Origin: Brachycybe producta
Taxonomy: Eukaryota; Arthropoda; Diplopoda; Playtdesmida; Andrognathidae
Direction: 5' to 3'
Assembly: GCA_036925085.1 (NCBI GenBank)
Contig: JAUPFP010000009.1
Coordinates: 3,368,461-3,432,460 of the forward strand
Length of the DNA: 64,000 nucleotides
A program made the translations under genes and the position numbers. Shown in pieces: positions 45,380 through 55,091 of the stretch. The notes under the pieces were generated by a model. The model did no database searches and was not told the DNA's origin. It saw nothing but the letters and a program-made list of their open reading frames with translations. Within the stretch, counting starts at the first letter, position 1. Each line of letters begins with the position of its first letter.

Positions 45380-46075
45380 ACAATTCATGCATATTTGCAA
45401 ATATTCATGCATATTTTATCCGTATATGCATGCATATTTTATGCATATATGCAAGCATGCACACCTATTGTATCCATATTTGCAATTCCTAAGCATATGT
45501 TATGCATGTATGCAAATATGCATGTATATGTTATGCATAAATGCAAATAGGTATGCATATATGCAACTAAGCATGCACATGTTGTGCATATTATGCAAAT
45601 ATCCATGTGTACTTCATTCATATATGCAAATATGCATGTGTACTGCATTCATATATGCAAATATCCATGTGTACTTCATTCATATATGCAAATATCCATG
45701 TGTACTTCATTCATATATGCAAATATCCATGTGTACTTCATTCATATATGCAAATATCCATGTGTACTTCATTCATATATGCAAATATCCATGTGTACTT
45801 CATTCATATATGCAAATATCCATGTGTACTTCATTCATATATGCAAATATCCATGTGTACTTCATTCATATATGCAAATATCCATGTGTACTTCATTCAT
45901 ATATGCACATATCCATGTGTACTTCATTCATATATGCAAATATCCATGTGTACTTCATTCATATATGCAAATATCCATGTGCACTTCATTCATATATGCA
46001 AATATCCATGTGTACTGCATTCATATATGCAAATATCCATGTGCATTATCATGCATATTATCAGCATGCATGCAA
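45380..46075. repeat. 31-bp minisatellite carrying the POU octamer
   Basis: Regular 31-bp units from about 45590 to 46045, each with ATATGCAAATATCCATGTG then TACTTCATTC. A degenerate ATGCAT/ATGCAAAT-rich lead-in starts at 45380. Since 31 is not divisible by 3 and the unit lacks stops, all three plus frames are open and give the same 31-residue repeat. No evidence of real coding. Confidence 0.95.
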
Positions 46076-46342
46076 ATATGCATGTTTGTTTTTTCATGTC
46101 ATACTTCTTTAAAAAAAACAATGAAGCACATGCTGGGCTTTAATTTGCAATAGAAAGGTGTCCTGTTATGGTGTTATGGTTACAGTAATTGATTTCCTAC
46201 ACATGTACAATTAATTGTACATGAATGAAAAAGGGAAAACATCTACTAACCTCACTTGTCAAATTAAATTACAGGTGACTTGGGACCTGTTAGAATAAAT
46301 ACTAGCATTTACTAATATTTTTGAGTATTTTAATATTATTAA

Positions 46343-46668
46343 CTAGTGGGGTAACCCGTCATAAATGACGGGAGCAAAATTCACAGGCAATTGTGCGCAT
46401 GCGCGTCTTTTTTCTTTTTTTTTTACTCTTTTCATTTCAATTTCAGTCACCCCCTCCCACTTTTCTCTCTCTCTCCCTTTCTACACTTTCCAACCTCTTT
46501 CCCTAACCACCTCCCACTTTTCTCTCTCCCCCTTCTACACTTTCCAAAGGAAGAGTTCAACATATAGTTGACCTTGAGAAAAAAAAACGGTTCATTTATT
46601 CATATTTATATAAATTCCGACGTGCTTCAATGGTTTTTGTTACTCCACACACACACACAGACCTGGGA
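46343..46668 (-). mobile_element. Non-autonomous Helitron H5
   Basis: Plus-strand A|CTAG...GA|T boundaries. Hairpin CCCGTCATAAATGACGGG, (CA)n at the 5' side and CAGACCTGGGA at the far end. Close match to H1 and H6. Confidence 0.92.
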
Positions 46669-46775
46669 TATTATGTATATAATATTATATAATCTTGCAA
46701 ACAGAAGCTTGCAAAATCCACTAATAATATTATTGGCCAAGTTTTGCTTGTGACACTGTAACTTGTATTTTGTCT

Positions 46776-46872
46776 ATTACAATTACAATTACAAAAAAAA
46801 TACTCTGCAAGCAGCCGGTTGGTCTATGGCAGAGGGACCTTAAGATTCAAATGCTGCAAGATGCATTGTCAA
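46776..46872 (-). repeat. SINE-like repeat F, copy 3
   Basis: TACTCTGCAAGCAGCC, CTATGGCAGAGGGAC and GCATTGTCAA, with a reverse-direction tail of ATTGTAATTGTAAT. Confidence 0.7.
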
Positions 46873-46906
46873 TATATAATAACTACAAAAAAAAACATAT
46901 AACCTA

Positions 46907-46991
46907 TTTGGTGTAATTATCAATTACACGAAATGAATGTCTTATTTCGCGAAATGTACATATATTTCGTGTAATGGACAATTACACCAAA
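46907..46991. mobile_element. Tiny foldback R
   Basis: 85-bp hairpin. Arms TTTGGTGTAATTATCAATTA/CACGAAAT and inverse with four or five differences over 34 bp; short TTATTTCGCGAA centre. Confidence 0.8.
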
Positions 46992-46994
46992 AGG

Positions 46995-47606
46995 ATGATA
47001 CAAGCATATGAATGGAATTAAGAATGCAAGCAGATCATTTATTTTGCCCCTGTACTATTAGATGGCGCCACTAGCCCTCCTCCATTAGAAATGTCCTGAC
47101 AACACTCTTCAACTCTTGACTCACTTTCCTTTTTTGTTCACGTGGCAAACTTTTAATTGTGTCATCGCTATTTCTACACGTGCTCTCTCTCTTCACTTAT
47201 ATTATGTTCTGAGTTAAGTTTGTCACGTGCTGCACTGCTGATAATTAAGGTTGTTTTGGATGCTTTTAGAGTTAAAAAAAAGAGGCTGCATTCGATTTCA
47301 ACTCATTGGCACGTGTGTAGTTTTTGCCACCTATGGAGGGGGTTGCAGGCGCCATCTACCTTGTGTAAACACAAGAATTTTTGTATGGAAGCTCTGCTCT
47401 TTTAATTGGCTGATAATTGACATTTAAATTTAGACTTTTTTTAAAAAAGATATTTTCAATACATCCTGTATAAATATATATCTATATACAGGTTCTTCCT
47501 ACTGTCTTAGTGACTGACTGACCCATACCTGGAAGGCTAATAAAATATGTTATAGCCCTCCAAGACCGAAAAAGAGATGCTACTTTTTAAAAAAAAAATA
47601 TACATA

Positions 47607-47680
<74 letters not shown>

Positions 47681-48403
47681 TTATAAGTATTAAAATTTTT
47701 AAAGGAATCCTGTTTTATCTTTAGTAGATTGTTAATGGAGCGGGCGGAATACTTTTCAACAACAAAAAAAAGTTACTCCATCTTTTTTTTTTCTAAGTTT
47801 TTTTTTTGTTGTTGTTAGTTGTTGTTTGTTGTATTGAGAGTGGGGTGGAAAGAGGCTGGTGGGGTTCCCTTTAAAAGTGTCGTCTTCTCTTTTAAGTGTT
47901 TTAAAAAAATATATATTTTTTAAAAAAAAATCTAGACAGGGTCCATTAAGAAAAAAAAAAGCCTTTAAATGAACTCCAGTTTTTTTGTTGTAGCTGTTTT
48001 TAGATTTGACAGTTAAGAAGATAAAATGTTTTTCAATGTCTTAAACTTTTTTTTGTGGTGGTGGTGGTGGTGGTGGTGGTGGTGGTGGTGGTGGGGGGGG
48101 GGGGGTTGAGAAAAGAAAAAGAAGAGAAATTTGATCATATTAAAAAAAAAAATAGAAATTACACTTAGGTAATTTTTTTGTTGTTGTTGTTATCTAATAA
48201 GGAATTTTATTGGAATGGAAATTACTAGAAAAAAGAGGGGTTGGTTGAGATGTTTAGCTCTAGGATAGTTTCTACTTTTTAACATGGGTTCAGAAACCTC
48301 CTCTTAAAGCCCTTTTGCTTTTTTTTTTTTAAAGAAAGTCAACTTTAAAGCAGCTGTTGAAAGTCGCTTAGAAACTAGAATATTAAATAAATGACTTTAT
48401 ATA
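46995..48403. other. AT-rich DNA with microsatellites
   Basis: (TA)n at 47610-47672 and a (GGT)n then G13 tract at 48055-48106. Two CTCF-like motifs face each other at 47055-47069 and 47348-47362. A short open frame at 47157-47405 has no supporting feature. Confidence 0.5.
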
Positions 48404-48889
48404 CAGGGTTATTAAAAAAGAAGGAGCATATTTCAACCATATATTTCTTCCAAACTACAAAAGATAGAAATATAATTCCAACGTTCCTGGACAGAGAAAA
48501 GTTCAAAATTTGAACAGTCCGGGTTTAAGTTCCAGAAGTCCTGAATAACATCATTCCAGGACGTTGGATTGGAATAGGAGGAGCAGAAGATCAACTTCTT
48601 TGCTGGTGGCCTCCCAGGTCACCAGCAAAGAAGGTCCTATGCCTGACACTTCAAGATCTGCGACATCGAATTGTTGAAGCTGTGAATTCCATAACTAGAG
48701 ACCAGCTGATTCGTGTGGGGCAAGAAATGAGCCACCGTTTTGATATTTGTCGTGTAACATGGTGCTCATATTGAGTGCATAAAAAATTTGAACTTTTCTC
48801 TGTCCAGGAACGTTGGAATTATATTTCTATCTTTTGTTGTTTGGAAGAAATAAATGGTTGAAATATGCTCCTTCTTTTTGATAACCCTG
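48404..48889. mobile_element. Mariner/IS630-like element, internally deleted
   Basis: Inverted ends of about 105 bp beginning CAGGGTTATTAAAAAAGAAG at the left (the right has CAGGGTTATCAAAAAGAAGG), flanked by TA on both sides (48402-48403 and 48890-48891). Contains the transposase remnant described separately. TA targets and the DDE_3-type protein place it in the Tc1/mariner/IS630 superfamily. Confidence 0.9.
48553..48774 (+). pseudogene. Transposase C-terminal remnant (DDE_3 type)
   Basis: A 73-codon open segment ending in TGA reads IPGRWIGIGG..., then WPPRSP, then LRHRIVEAVNSITRDQLIRV and HRFDICRV. These match the known order GRWIGRGG, WPPRSPDLTPLDFFLWG and the LR-RI-EA-I...R-R-C tail of arthropod- and metazoan-type IS630/mariner transposases. 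The segment after WPPRSP that carries the last catalytic acidic residue is deleted, and the N-terminal and first two catalytic regions are absent, so the protein is inactive. Confidence 0.88.
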
Positions 48890-48894
48890 TATAT

Positions 48895-49001
48895 GAGGCT
48901 ACATCGCAAAATTACTTCGAAAAATCTCCACAAAGAGCGCTAGCATCGTTTTTCTATTGAGTCCCATAGACCCTATGTTAAAGAAAAAAACGTTAATTAC
49001 T

Positions 49002-49057
<56 letters not shown>

Positions 49058-49455
49058 ATATGTTTATTTTTCGTATTTAAAGTTGTCCAATTTTAATTTT
49101 TCAAAAGTGCATTGTGCACTTTAAACATATTCTGATCTTGTGATAGAATTTCAAAAAATTGGAAAGTGTGCTTCTATTTTGTTTTTTTAAAAAATATTTC
49201 AAAATCGCAAATTTTTAACTCTGTTAACCTCCATTGACTAAGAAAAACACAACCATTAAAATGTTCATTAAAAATACCTGAAAGTGCGCCAATCTGTTGG
49301 CTTAACTGTGGTTTACTTTATAGATTTTTTTAAAATTATTTCTAGGAACATTTTAATGGTTGTGTTTTTCTTACTCATAAGAGTTAGAAATTCGCAATTT
49401 TGAAATAGTTTTTTTTCAAAAATCGAATTGTATTGGGTAATTTTTTCGATCTTTA
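48895..49455. mobile_element. Giant palindrome J, copy 2, truncated
   Basis: Starts GAGGCTACATCGCAAAATTA like copy 1 and includes GCTAGCATCGTTTTTCTATT, GTGCATTGTGCACTTTAAAC, AATCGCAAATTTTTAACTCT and the inverse arm to about 49455. A (TA)n tract (49004-49055) replaces part of the left arm. The outer right arm is missing before Helitron H6. Confidence 0.82.
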
Positions 49456-49463
49456 TTTAAAAA

Positions 49464-49793
49464 CTAGTGGGGTAACCCGTCATAAATGACGGGAGCAAAA
49501 TTCACAGGCAATTGTGCGCATGCGCGTCGTTTTTTCCTTTTTTTACTCTTTTCATTTCAATTTCAGTCACCCCCTCCCACTTTTCTTTCTCTCTCTCTCC
49601 CCTTCTACACTTTCCAAACTTTTCCCCTCACCCCCTCCCACTTTTCTCTCCCCCCCCCCTTCTACACTTTCCAAAGGTAGAGTTCAACATATAGTTGACC
49701 TTGAGAAAAAAAAACGGTTCATTTATTCAAATTTATATAAATTCCGACGTGCTTCAATGGTTTTTGTTACTCCACACACACACAGACCTGGGA
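49464..49793 (-). mobile_element. Non-autonomous Helitron H6
   Basis: A|CTAG at 49463/49464 and GA|T at 49793/49794. Hairpin CCCGTCATAAATGACGGG at 49475-49492. Same 5' sequence as H1, H2 and H5. The non-homologous flank right after GGGA fixes the Helitron 5' end at TCCC. Confidence 0.93.
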
Positions 49794-49825
49794 TCAAATC
49801 GGAATTGGGGAATATTTTTCCGATT

Positions 49826-50235
49826 TAAATCGGAAACAGTACACCCACCTGCCGTGAGCTCGAGAGCCATGTGGCAGAAGGAGGAGGACAATTCCCAATC
49901 ATATAAGTTGTTGTAATTTAAACAAGATTTTGACAAATTATTGTCAGATTAGATTTGTCCTGAAGCAGAAATATATGCTGGAAGAGAATTCCGTAGTCTA
50001 AATACATTTGGAAACAAAAAAAGACCACAAATCAGTTCTCGCTCTTATTTCTTTAAATAGATGGTCATTTCTACTTATACAAAGGTTTCTAGTGAGAATT
50101 AATTCTATTTAGAAACGCTCTGTTCCGTAAAGCTAGCAAGCGTTCAAGAAGAGCAAGGCTTTGCTCAGCTCTACAGTTTGCTAGTGATTCCCATTCAAGG
50201 TCATCCAGCATAAGGGTTACACAGTCAGAATACAT
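49826..50235 (-). pseudogene. LINE 3' fragment G6, split by the LTR element
   Basis: CAGTACACCCACCTGCCG, GAGCTCGAGAGCCATGTGGC, AGAATTCCGTAGTCTAAATA and CAAGAAGAGCAAGGCTTTGC match G2 and G5. It stops at ACAGTCAGAATACAT and resumes at 59811 (ACATGTAGTTATCTTTAACA). G2 at 18718-18760 gives the uninterrupted version. Confidence 0.8.
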
Positions 50236-50416
50236 TGTAACACCCTGTAAATCGTGATCCCGCCAAAACCATAGCCTGGGGGGTAAACAACTCTCAACCG
50301 TCCCTCCCTCCTCTCTGACTCACCTTTCTGACTCATGCCCAAGTGGCGGATTGATACATAAAGGACCATGGTCACTTGGACCTGGTTACACCTCGCAGGT
50401 GTACACAGGTCCAAGG

Positions 50417-50424
50417 TATAAAAG
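50417..50424 (+). promoter_or_regulatory. TATA box of the 5' LTR
   Basis: TATAAAAG in the context CCAAGGTATAAAAGGACCAT. The matching copy is at 59303-59310, and the older solo LTR keeps a version of it. Confidence 0.8.
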
Positions 50425-50556
50425 GACCATGTTCCTCTTTGTTCCTCAGTTCTTTCCTTTGCCTGTTTTTGCGATACATTCCAAATCAATGGGCCTGAGG
50501 ATTTCCAGTTAGTATTTTACTATTCACCCTTGTATCTGTACTTCTTACAAGGAATG

Positions 50557-50562
50557 AATAAA
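50557..50562 (+). promoter_or_regulatory. Polyadenylation signal in the 5' LTR
   Basis: AATAAA about 135 bp after the TATA box. The functional copy would be the one in the 3' LTR at 59443-59448, followed by GTTGT-rich sequence. Confidence 0.7.
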
Positions 50563-50926
50563 AGTGTTGTAACAAGAAGTAGCGTTGTCTCTATGTCTTT
50601 ATGTAAATAACTTCTCTTCAGAGGCCGGAGGTTTCATAGGGCAGGAGCTATACGATTCTCAGCAGCTACAACATCTTCTCTAGTCGGAATACCGATGGAG
50701 AAGATGTATATCAGCATCAACCGGAAAAGAGAGAGATGGCCGCCACTCTCCTGCATCGATTTCACCCCCATGCAGAAGAGTGACTACAATCTATCTCCAT
50801 CCAGCTCTCTCTACAGCTCGGATCTTCTCTGTGCAGGTGTCATACTGCTCAGAGAAGAAACGAAAAGTAGAAAATGTCATCTAAAGGTTGGTAATAAAAT
50901 ATTGGTTGATGTCAAAAGCTCACATT

Positions 50927-50944
50927 TGGTGGAGGTGCGGGGTA
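50927..50944 (+). promoter_or_regulatory. Candidate primer-binding site
   Basis: TGGTGGAGGTGCGGGGTA begins two bases after the 5' LTR with TGG, complementary to the CCA end of a tRNA. I cannot assign the tRNA from memory. Confidence 0.55.
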
Positions 50945-51042
50945 TAGCTCCATCTGCCTTCTCCGACCTGTAAACAGAAGCCGTCCTTTGTCCTAAGTCT
51001 CGTGATTGTGCCTCACGAGGCTTCGTCCGTCCTTTCTATGTT

Positions 51043-51415
51043 GGAGCCACGTATGGAGACCCTCGATAGCGTCAAAGTCAACCGCGTGGCGCCTGTCTGT
51101 AAAACCGCGTATGGAGACCCTCGATCACGTCAAAGTCAACCGCGCGGCGTCCTTTGTGTTGGAACCACGTGTGGAGACCCTCGATAGCGTCAAAGTCGAC
51201 CACGTGGCGCCTTTGTAAAACCGCGTATGGAGGCCCTCGATCACGTCAAAGCCAACCGCGCGGCGTCCTTTGTGTTGGAACCACGTATGGAGGCCCTCGA
51301 TAGCGTCAAAGCCAACCGCGTGGCGCCTTTTTATGTTGGGACCATGTATGGAGGCCCTCGATCACGTCAAAGCCAACCGCATGGTACCGTTTTTGTGGAA
51401 TCGCGAAAGAGACTT
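51043..51415 (+). repeat. About 60-bp tandem repeat in the leader, 6 units
   Basis: Units begin CACGTATGGAGACCCTCGAT or CGCGTATGGAGGCCCTCGAT and continue with AGCGTCAAAGTCAACCGCG. Two alternating unit types (AGCGTC and CACGTC) suggest a 120-bp higher-order repeat. Confidence 0.92.
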
Positions 51416-53339
51416 GTGGCTACACACACCACGTGTCGACCGCGCGATTCTGTGTCCTGTCCTTAGAGACACATGTTAAAGGAACTGCTGCATCGACATC
51501 CATCAAGCACGTGGGCAACACCTTGGTAGTAGTTCTTTGACACATGTGTTTCCGTCCGTGTTTTTGTATTTTATGTTTCCATTATCATCACCCACTTTCA
51601 CCTTTGTTCTTCTTTAATTTTCAAAGTGAAACCCACACCACGTGGGCAACACTTTAAACAAATTCTTCTTACTCTCTGAGAGGAGTTTGCAGTCTCATTA
51701 TGAGATGAGCAAACAAATCTCATCTACTAATCTATTCACCTATTAATAGGCTTTTAGAGGACGTGTGTGTCTTTTAAAATGTCCTATTATCTTCACTCTT
51801 CATCTTTAATTTTCAAGCAAGATTCTTCCTAACTATTTCATTGTTAGGGGGCTTACAAGCTTAAAACACACTTTTTCTAGCCACGTGGGACTTTCTTGTC
51901 CCCCCTTTTCTTTGTTCTTTGTTTTTACACTTGTGTTTCCCTTGGGACCCTCTATGTCCCAAGTCATGTTCTTCAATTTCTTCATCATCATCACCTCAAT
52001 GCATCATCACATGAACTTTCTCCATTGGACAGCACTGAAGCCCGGCCGCCATCTTGGATCGACCGGACACTCTTCAAAAAGCGCCAACGGAGCGGTTTTT
52101 CGCTCCATGTGACTCATTGTTGTACCTTCTCTCATCTTTTTGTGTTCTCTTCTCTTCTCTTCTCTTCCAGAGGGTTGCACTCACGCGCCCCCTGGCGGAG
52201 TTCCTCTTGTTAGAGAAAACTTCTCTTTTTCTTTGAATTTTCTCTCTTTTTGTGTCTTTCTCCTGGCCACCATAAAAACGTGCCCCGGAGGAACTTTTCA
52301 ATCATCAATTTTTGGACATTGCAATAAACTGAACCGGAAGTGGCCACCACAGCGCCACCTACGGACTTCTTCATTCTACTCAACATAGTCCCTCACTGGG
52401 CACTGACTCTGTCTTTTTCATCCAGAGCCATCCAGCTCAAAATTTCTTCAGCCTGAACATTTCTTCTAGTTCACCAAGCATTTAGCTTGTTGAACACACT
52501 TCAATTTCTCCACTGTTTTACTTTTTTAATAAAACTAAATTAAAACTTTTGATGTGCGGGCACCGCACCTAAGTTTTAAACTTTTCAAGTAAAACAGCTT
52601 TCTTCTCTTGAACTTCTCCTTTGTTTGTGCATTTAAAAAGTTCAGCCATCTTGAACTTTTTGTTCTTTGTGTGTTCTTCACACACACACTCTTCATTCTT
52701 GTTTACAAGTAAAACTAAAAGTGCGGGCACCGCACTCTAGCTTTACTCTTCATTGCTTGCCTCTTCTTCAGGCAACTGCAATACACTTCATTTCTAATTC
52801 ACTTTCCGCAGTGCAATTTCGATTGGGTGGTGTACCACGCTCGAGGTTGTATTGTACATCTGCTGTTTCTTTATTGAGGTTTTTGGAATTCTCATAACCT
52901 CCACGTGGTCGCCAAATACCACGTGTCGAGAGAGATCCTTCCAAAATCTGACACTCAATAGAGGACTCACGACGCTACACCAGTTGGGAACCAAAACTCG
53001 TCACACGCCCAACTGAGAACACGATCAACACGATACAACCATCACCACACTAACGGAGTGAACGGCCACTTCGTTATACACGTCACAAGCTTAGGTAATC
53101 TATCGTTACTCAGTGTATAAGAGTACGATAGTGTCGGTTGCCGACAAGCACTAAATTACCAACGCGCAGTGACATCACCGACCTACAACTTCACGAACTG
53201 AACGAGTCCCATCATACTGGAACCCGAAAGTATAGCTCAGAGTGTACTCGAGAACCCTCGGAGCTGCACACAACGACTTGGACTTCGCCGGACTCGTTCA
53301 TCACCGCACATTCACATTACACAAGCCACTTCATTAATC
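51416..53339 (+). other. Long 5' untranslated leader of the retrotransposon
   Basis: C/T-rich leader with many short frames, repeated CACGTGG words, and two CTCF-like motifs on the minus strand (52184-52198 and 52351-52365). A possible splice donor AG|GTAATC lies at about 53093. No conserved protein was found. Confidence 0.6.
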
Positions 53340-55091
53340 ATGGCTACCTCACACGACAATACGGGGTCCCTGTCTGATCACCAGGGTTCGCACGAAGATC
53401 TGTTGGAAGTACCCGTGACTACTGATGTGACACCACCGCCGCGGCCGACTGGGGCCCAGTTTGACCACCTGTCACAACAAGTGGCTGCACTCTCGACTCG
53501 TATGTCTCAGTTCATAGACGACCGATTCACACCGAATCGACCGACTACACCACGGCGGACAACACGCACACACCGACTTCGCGACGATGACTCGGACGCC
53601 TCTTCAGCCCCCTATGTTGGCTACAGAGAGCGTCACGATCGTTACGAAAGACATTACACACCGCACACACGTCATCTACCGCGTAACCCTGACTGGCAAC
53701 AACAAGGGCAGTCAGATGATCCGCGTCACAGAGATGAGCGTGCGGAAATACCGATTACGACACGTGCTGATTCTCCTCACTCGCTTGTCCGGGTTGCACG
53801 TAGCGGTCGCCGCTCGACACCCCCGGAACAACAGCCTCACCAAGGAGCGACACAAGGCACTTCAGTTTACGCGCCACGTTTTCCACCGCAAGGGGTAGGT
53901 CTGATGCCGGCTGGAATGCCAAACGTCCAGGATGGCATCTATCGACCAACCCCCAGAGAACCCTCCGTGGAAGAATTCAATAAGAAATACAGCGGTCGCC
54001 ACCCAGCCGACTCAATCCAAAAATTCAACGGATTGACAGGTTTCCGTCCCTTCCTGGAAGAATTCGAGGAAGTAGCACACCTGTACGGTTGGAAAGACCA
54101 CCACAAGGAGGAATACATCACGGGGTGTTTCACTGGGGCCGCCCGTACGTGGCTGAGTAAACTGAGGTATGAGCTTCAGGACATTCCTTGGCCAGCACTG
54201 AGAGTACAGATGGTAGATACGTTCGGGAAGCCGAACGAACTAGCCATCTTGGAGAAAAAGTACACAGAGATGCTCCAGAAGGAAGGTGAGAGTACACAAG
54301 CTTTCATCTGGGAGTTTATGATACTCGGCGACCGAGTTTACCCGCAACTTGACGATCAGCTGCGTATAAGCCAGTTGCGCCGCGCTCTACATCCCACCAT
54401 ACAGAACGCCGCGCATCACGCATCTACGACGTCGTTCAAGGACTTCGCAAACGCCGTCCTCAATATGGAGGTGGTCTTGCTGTCCTTGGATAAATGGCCG
54501 ACGGAACCAAAACCCGCAGCTGATTCACAGTCGGGTAAAGGAGCATCGAAGACCGACCAGGAGCCGGCGGCAGCCGCCAGCCCTAAAGACAAACCACACC
54601 GGTCTAGGCATGATAAAAAGCCTAGTCAGACTGCTGCCACCAATTCAAACCGACACTCTGCAGCGGACCCCCAACCAGAGATCACTCGCACGTTCGACAA
54701 GAGTAAGTCGACGTGTTATAATTGTGGCAAACTGGGGCATTTCGTCCGTGAGTGTCGGCAACCAAAGAAGAAGGTTGCAATCAAGCAGTTTGGGGAGCCG
54801 GTTACCGACTATGACATCAAAGGAGAGGTGCCTGAAACGGATATCATCACCGAAGACGGCATTGAGTTTGCTCTGATACGAGTGGCGGGACAAATCCGCC
54901 GGATTCCTCTCCCAGCAGCAGACTCAGCCGCCGGAGCACCTACTCCTGATAAACCCGACAACGACAGCTCTGACGACTCTGAGGACATACCAATCAAAGT
55001 GCTCGACCGAGCTCCTGCACACAAATGGACCTCGGGCGAGCCGATCAAGTGGCCACCCACGCTGTCAAGAAACCAAACGCGACGAAAATAA
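53340..55091 (+). CDS. gag: Gag polyprotein with CCHC zinc knuckle
   Basis: 583 residues. It would form the particle that packages the element RNA. The ATG sits in a strong context (ATCATGG). Residues 1-225 are basic and Pro/Arg/His-rich without a recognised fold. Residues about 228-385 match the retrotransposon gag/capsid pattern: KFNG, then FEEVAHLYGW, TGAARTWLSKL, WPALRVQMVDTFG and FIWEFMILGDRVY. A CX2CX4HX4C knuckle uses C459, C462, H467 and C472. The last 110 residues are acidic and end in a Thr/Arg-rich tail. It is longer than a minimal gag, and no protease follows in any frame that I can see. The frame is undamaged, which fits a recent insertion. Confidence 0.93.
   Translation: MATSHDNTGSLSDHQGSHEDLLEVPVTTDVTPPPRPTGAQFDHLSQQVAALSTRMSQFIDDRFTPNRPTTPRRTTRTHRLRDDDSDASSAPYVGYRERHDRYERHYTPHTRHLPRNPDWQQQGQSDDPRHRDERAEIPITTRADSPHSLVRVARSGRRSTPPEQQPHQGATQGTSVYAPRFPPQGVGLMPAGMPNVQDGIYRPTPREPSVEEFNKKYSGRHPADSIQKFNGLTGFRPFLEEFEEVAHLYGWKDHHKEEYITGCFTGAARTWLSKLRYELQDIPWPALRVQMVDTFGKPNELAILEKKYTEMLQKEGESTQAFIWEFMILGDRVYPQLDDQLRISQLRRALHPTIQNAAHHASTTSFKDFANAVLNMEVVLLSLDKWPTEPKPAADSQSGKGASKTDQEPAAAASPKDKPHRSRHDKKPSQTAATNSNRHSAADPQPEITRTFDKSKSTCYNCGKLGHFVRECRQPKKKVAIKQFGEPVTDYDIKGEVPETDIITEDGIEFALIRVAGQIRRIPLPAADSAAGAPTPDKPDNDSSDDSEDIPIKVLDRAPAHKWTSGEPIKWPPTLSRNQTRRK

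Larger units (their letters stand above)
50236..50924 (+). repeat. 5' LTR
   Basis: Begins TGTAACACCCTGTAAATC and ends GTCAAAAGCTCACA. Differs from the 3' LTR, by eye, at one position only (AACCGGAAAAGAG versus AACCGGAAGAGAG). Contains TATA and polyadenylation signals in the expected order for U3-R-U5. Confidence 0.96.

Noticed and set aside
45357-46153. ORFs of 178-251 residues rich in Cys, Tyr and His
   Set aside because: Product of the 31-bp array read in three frames.
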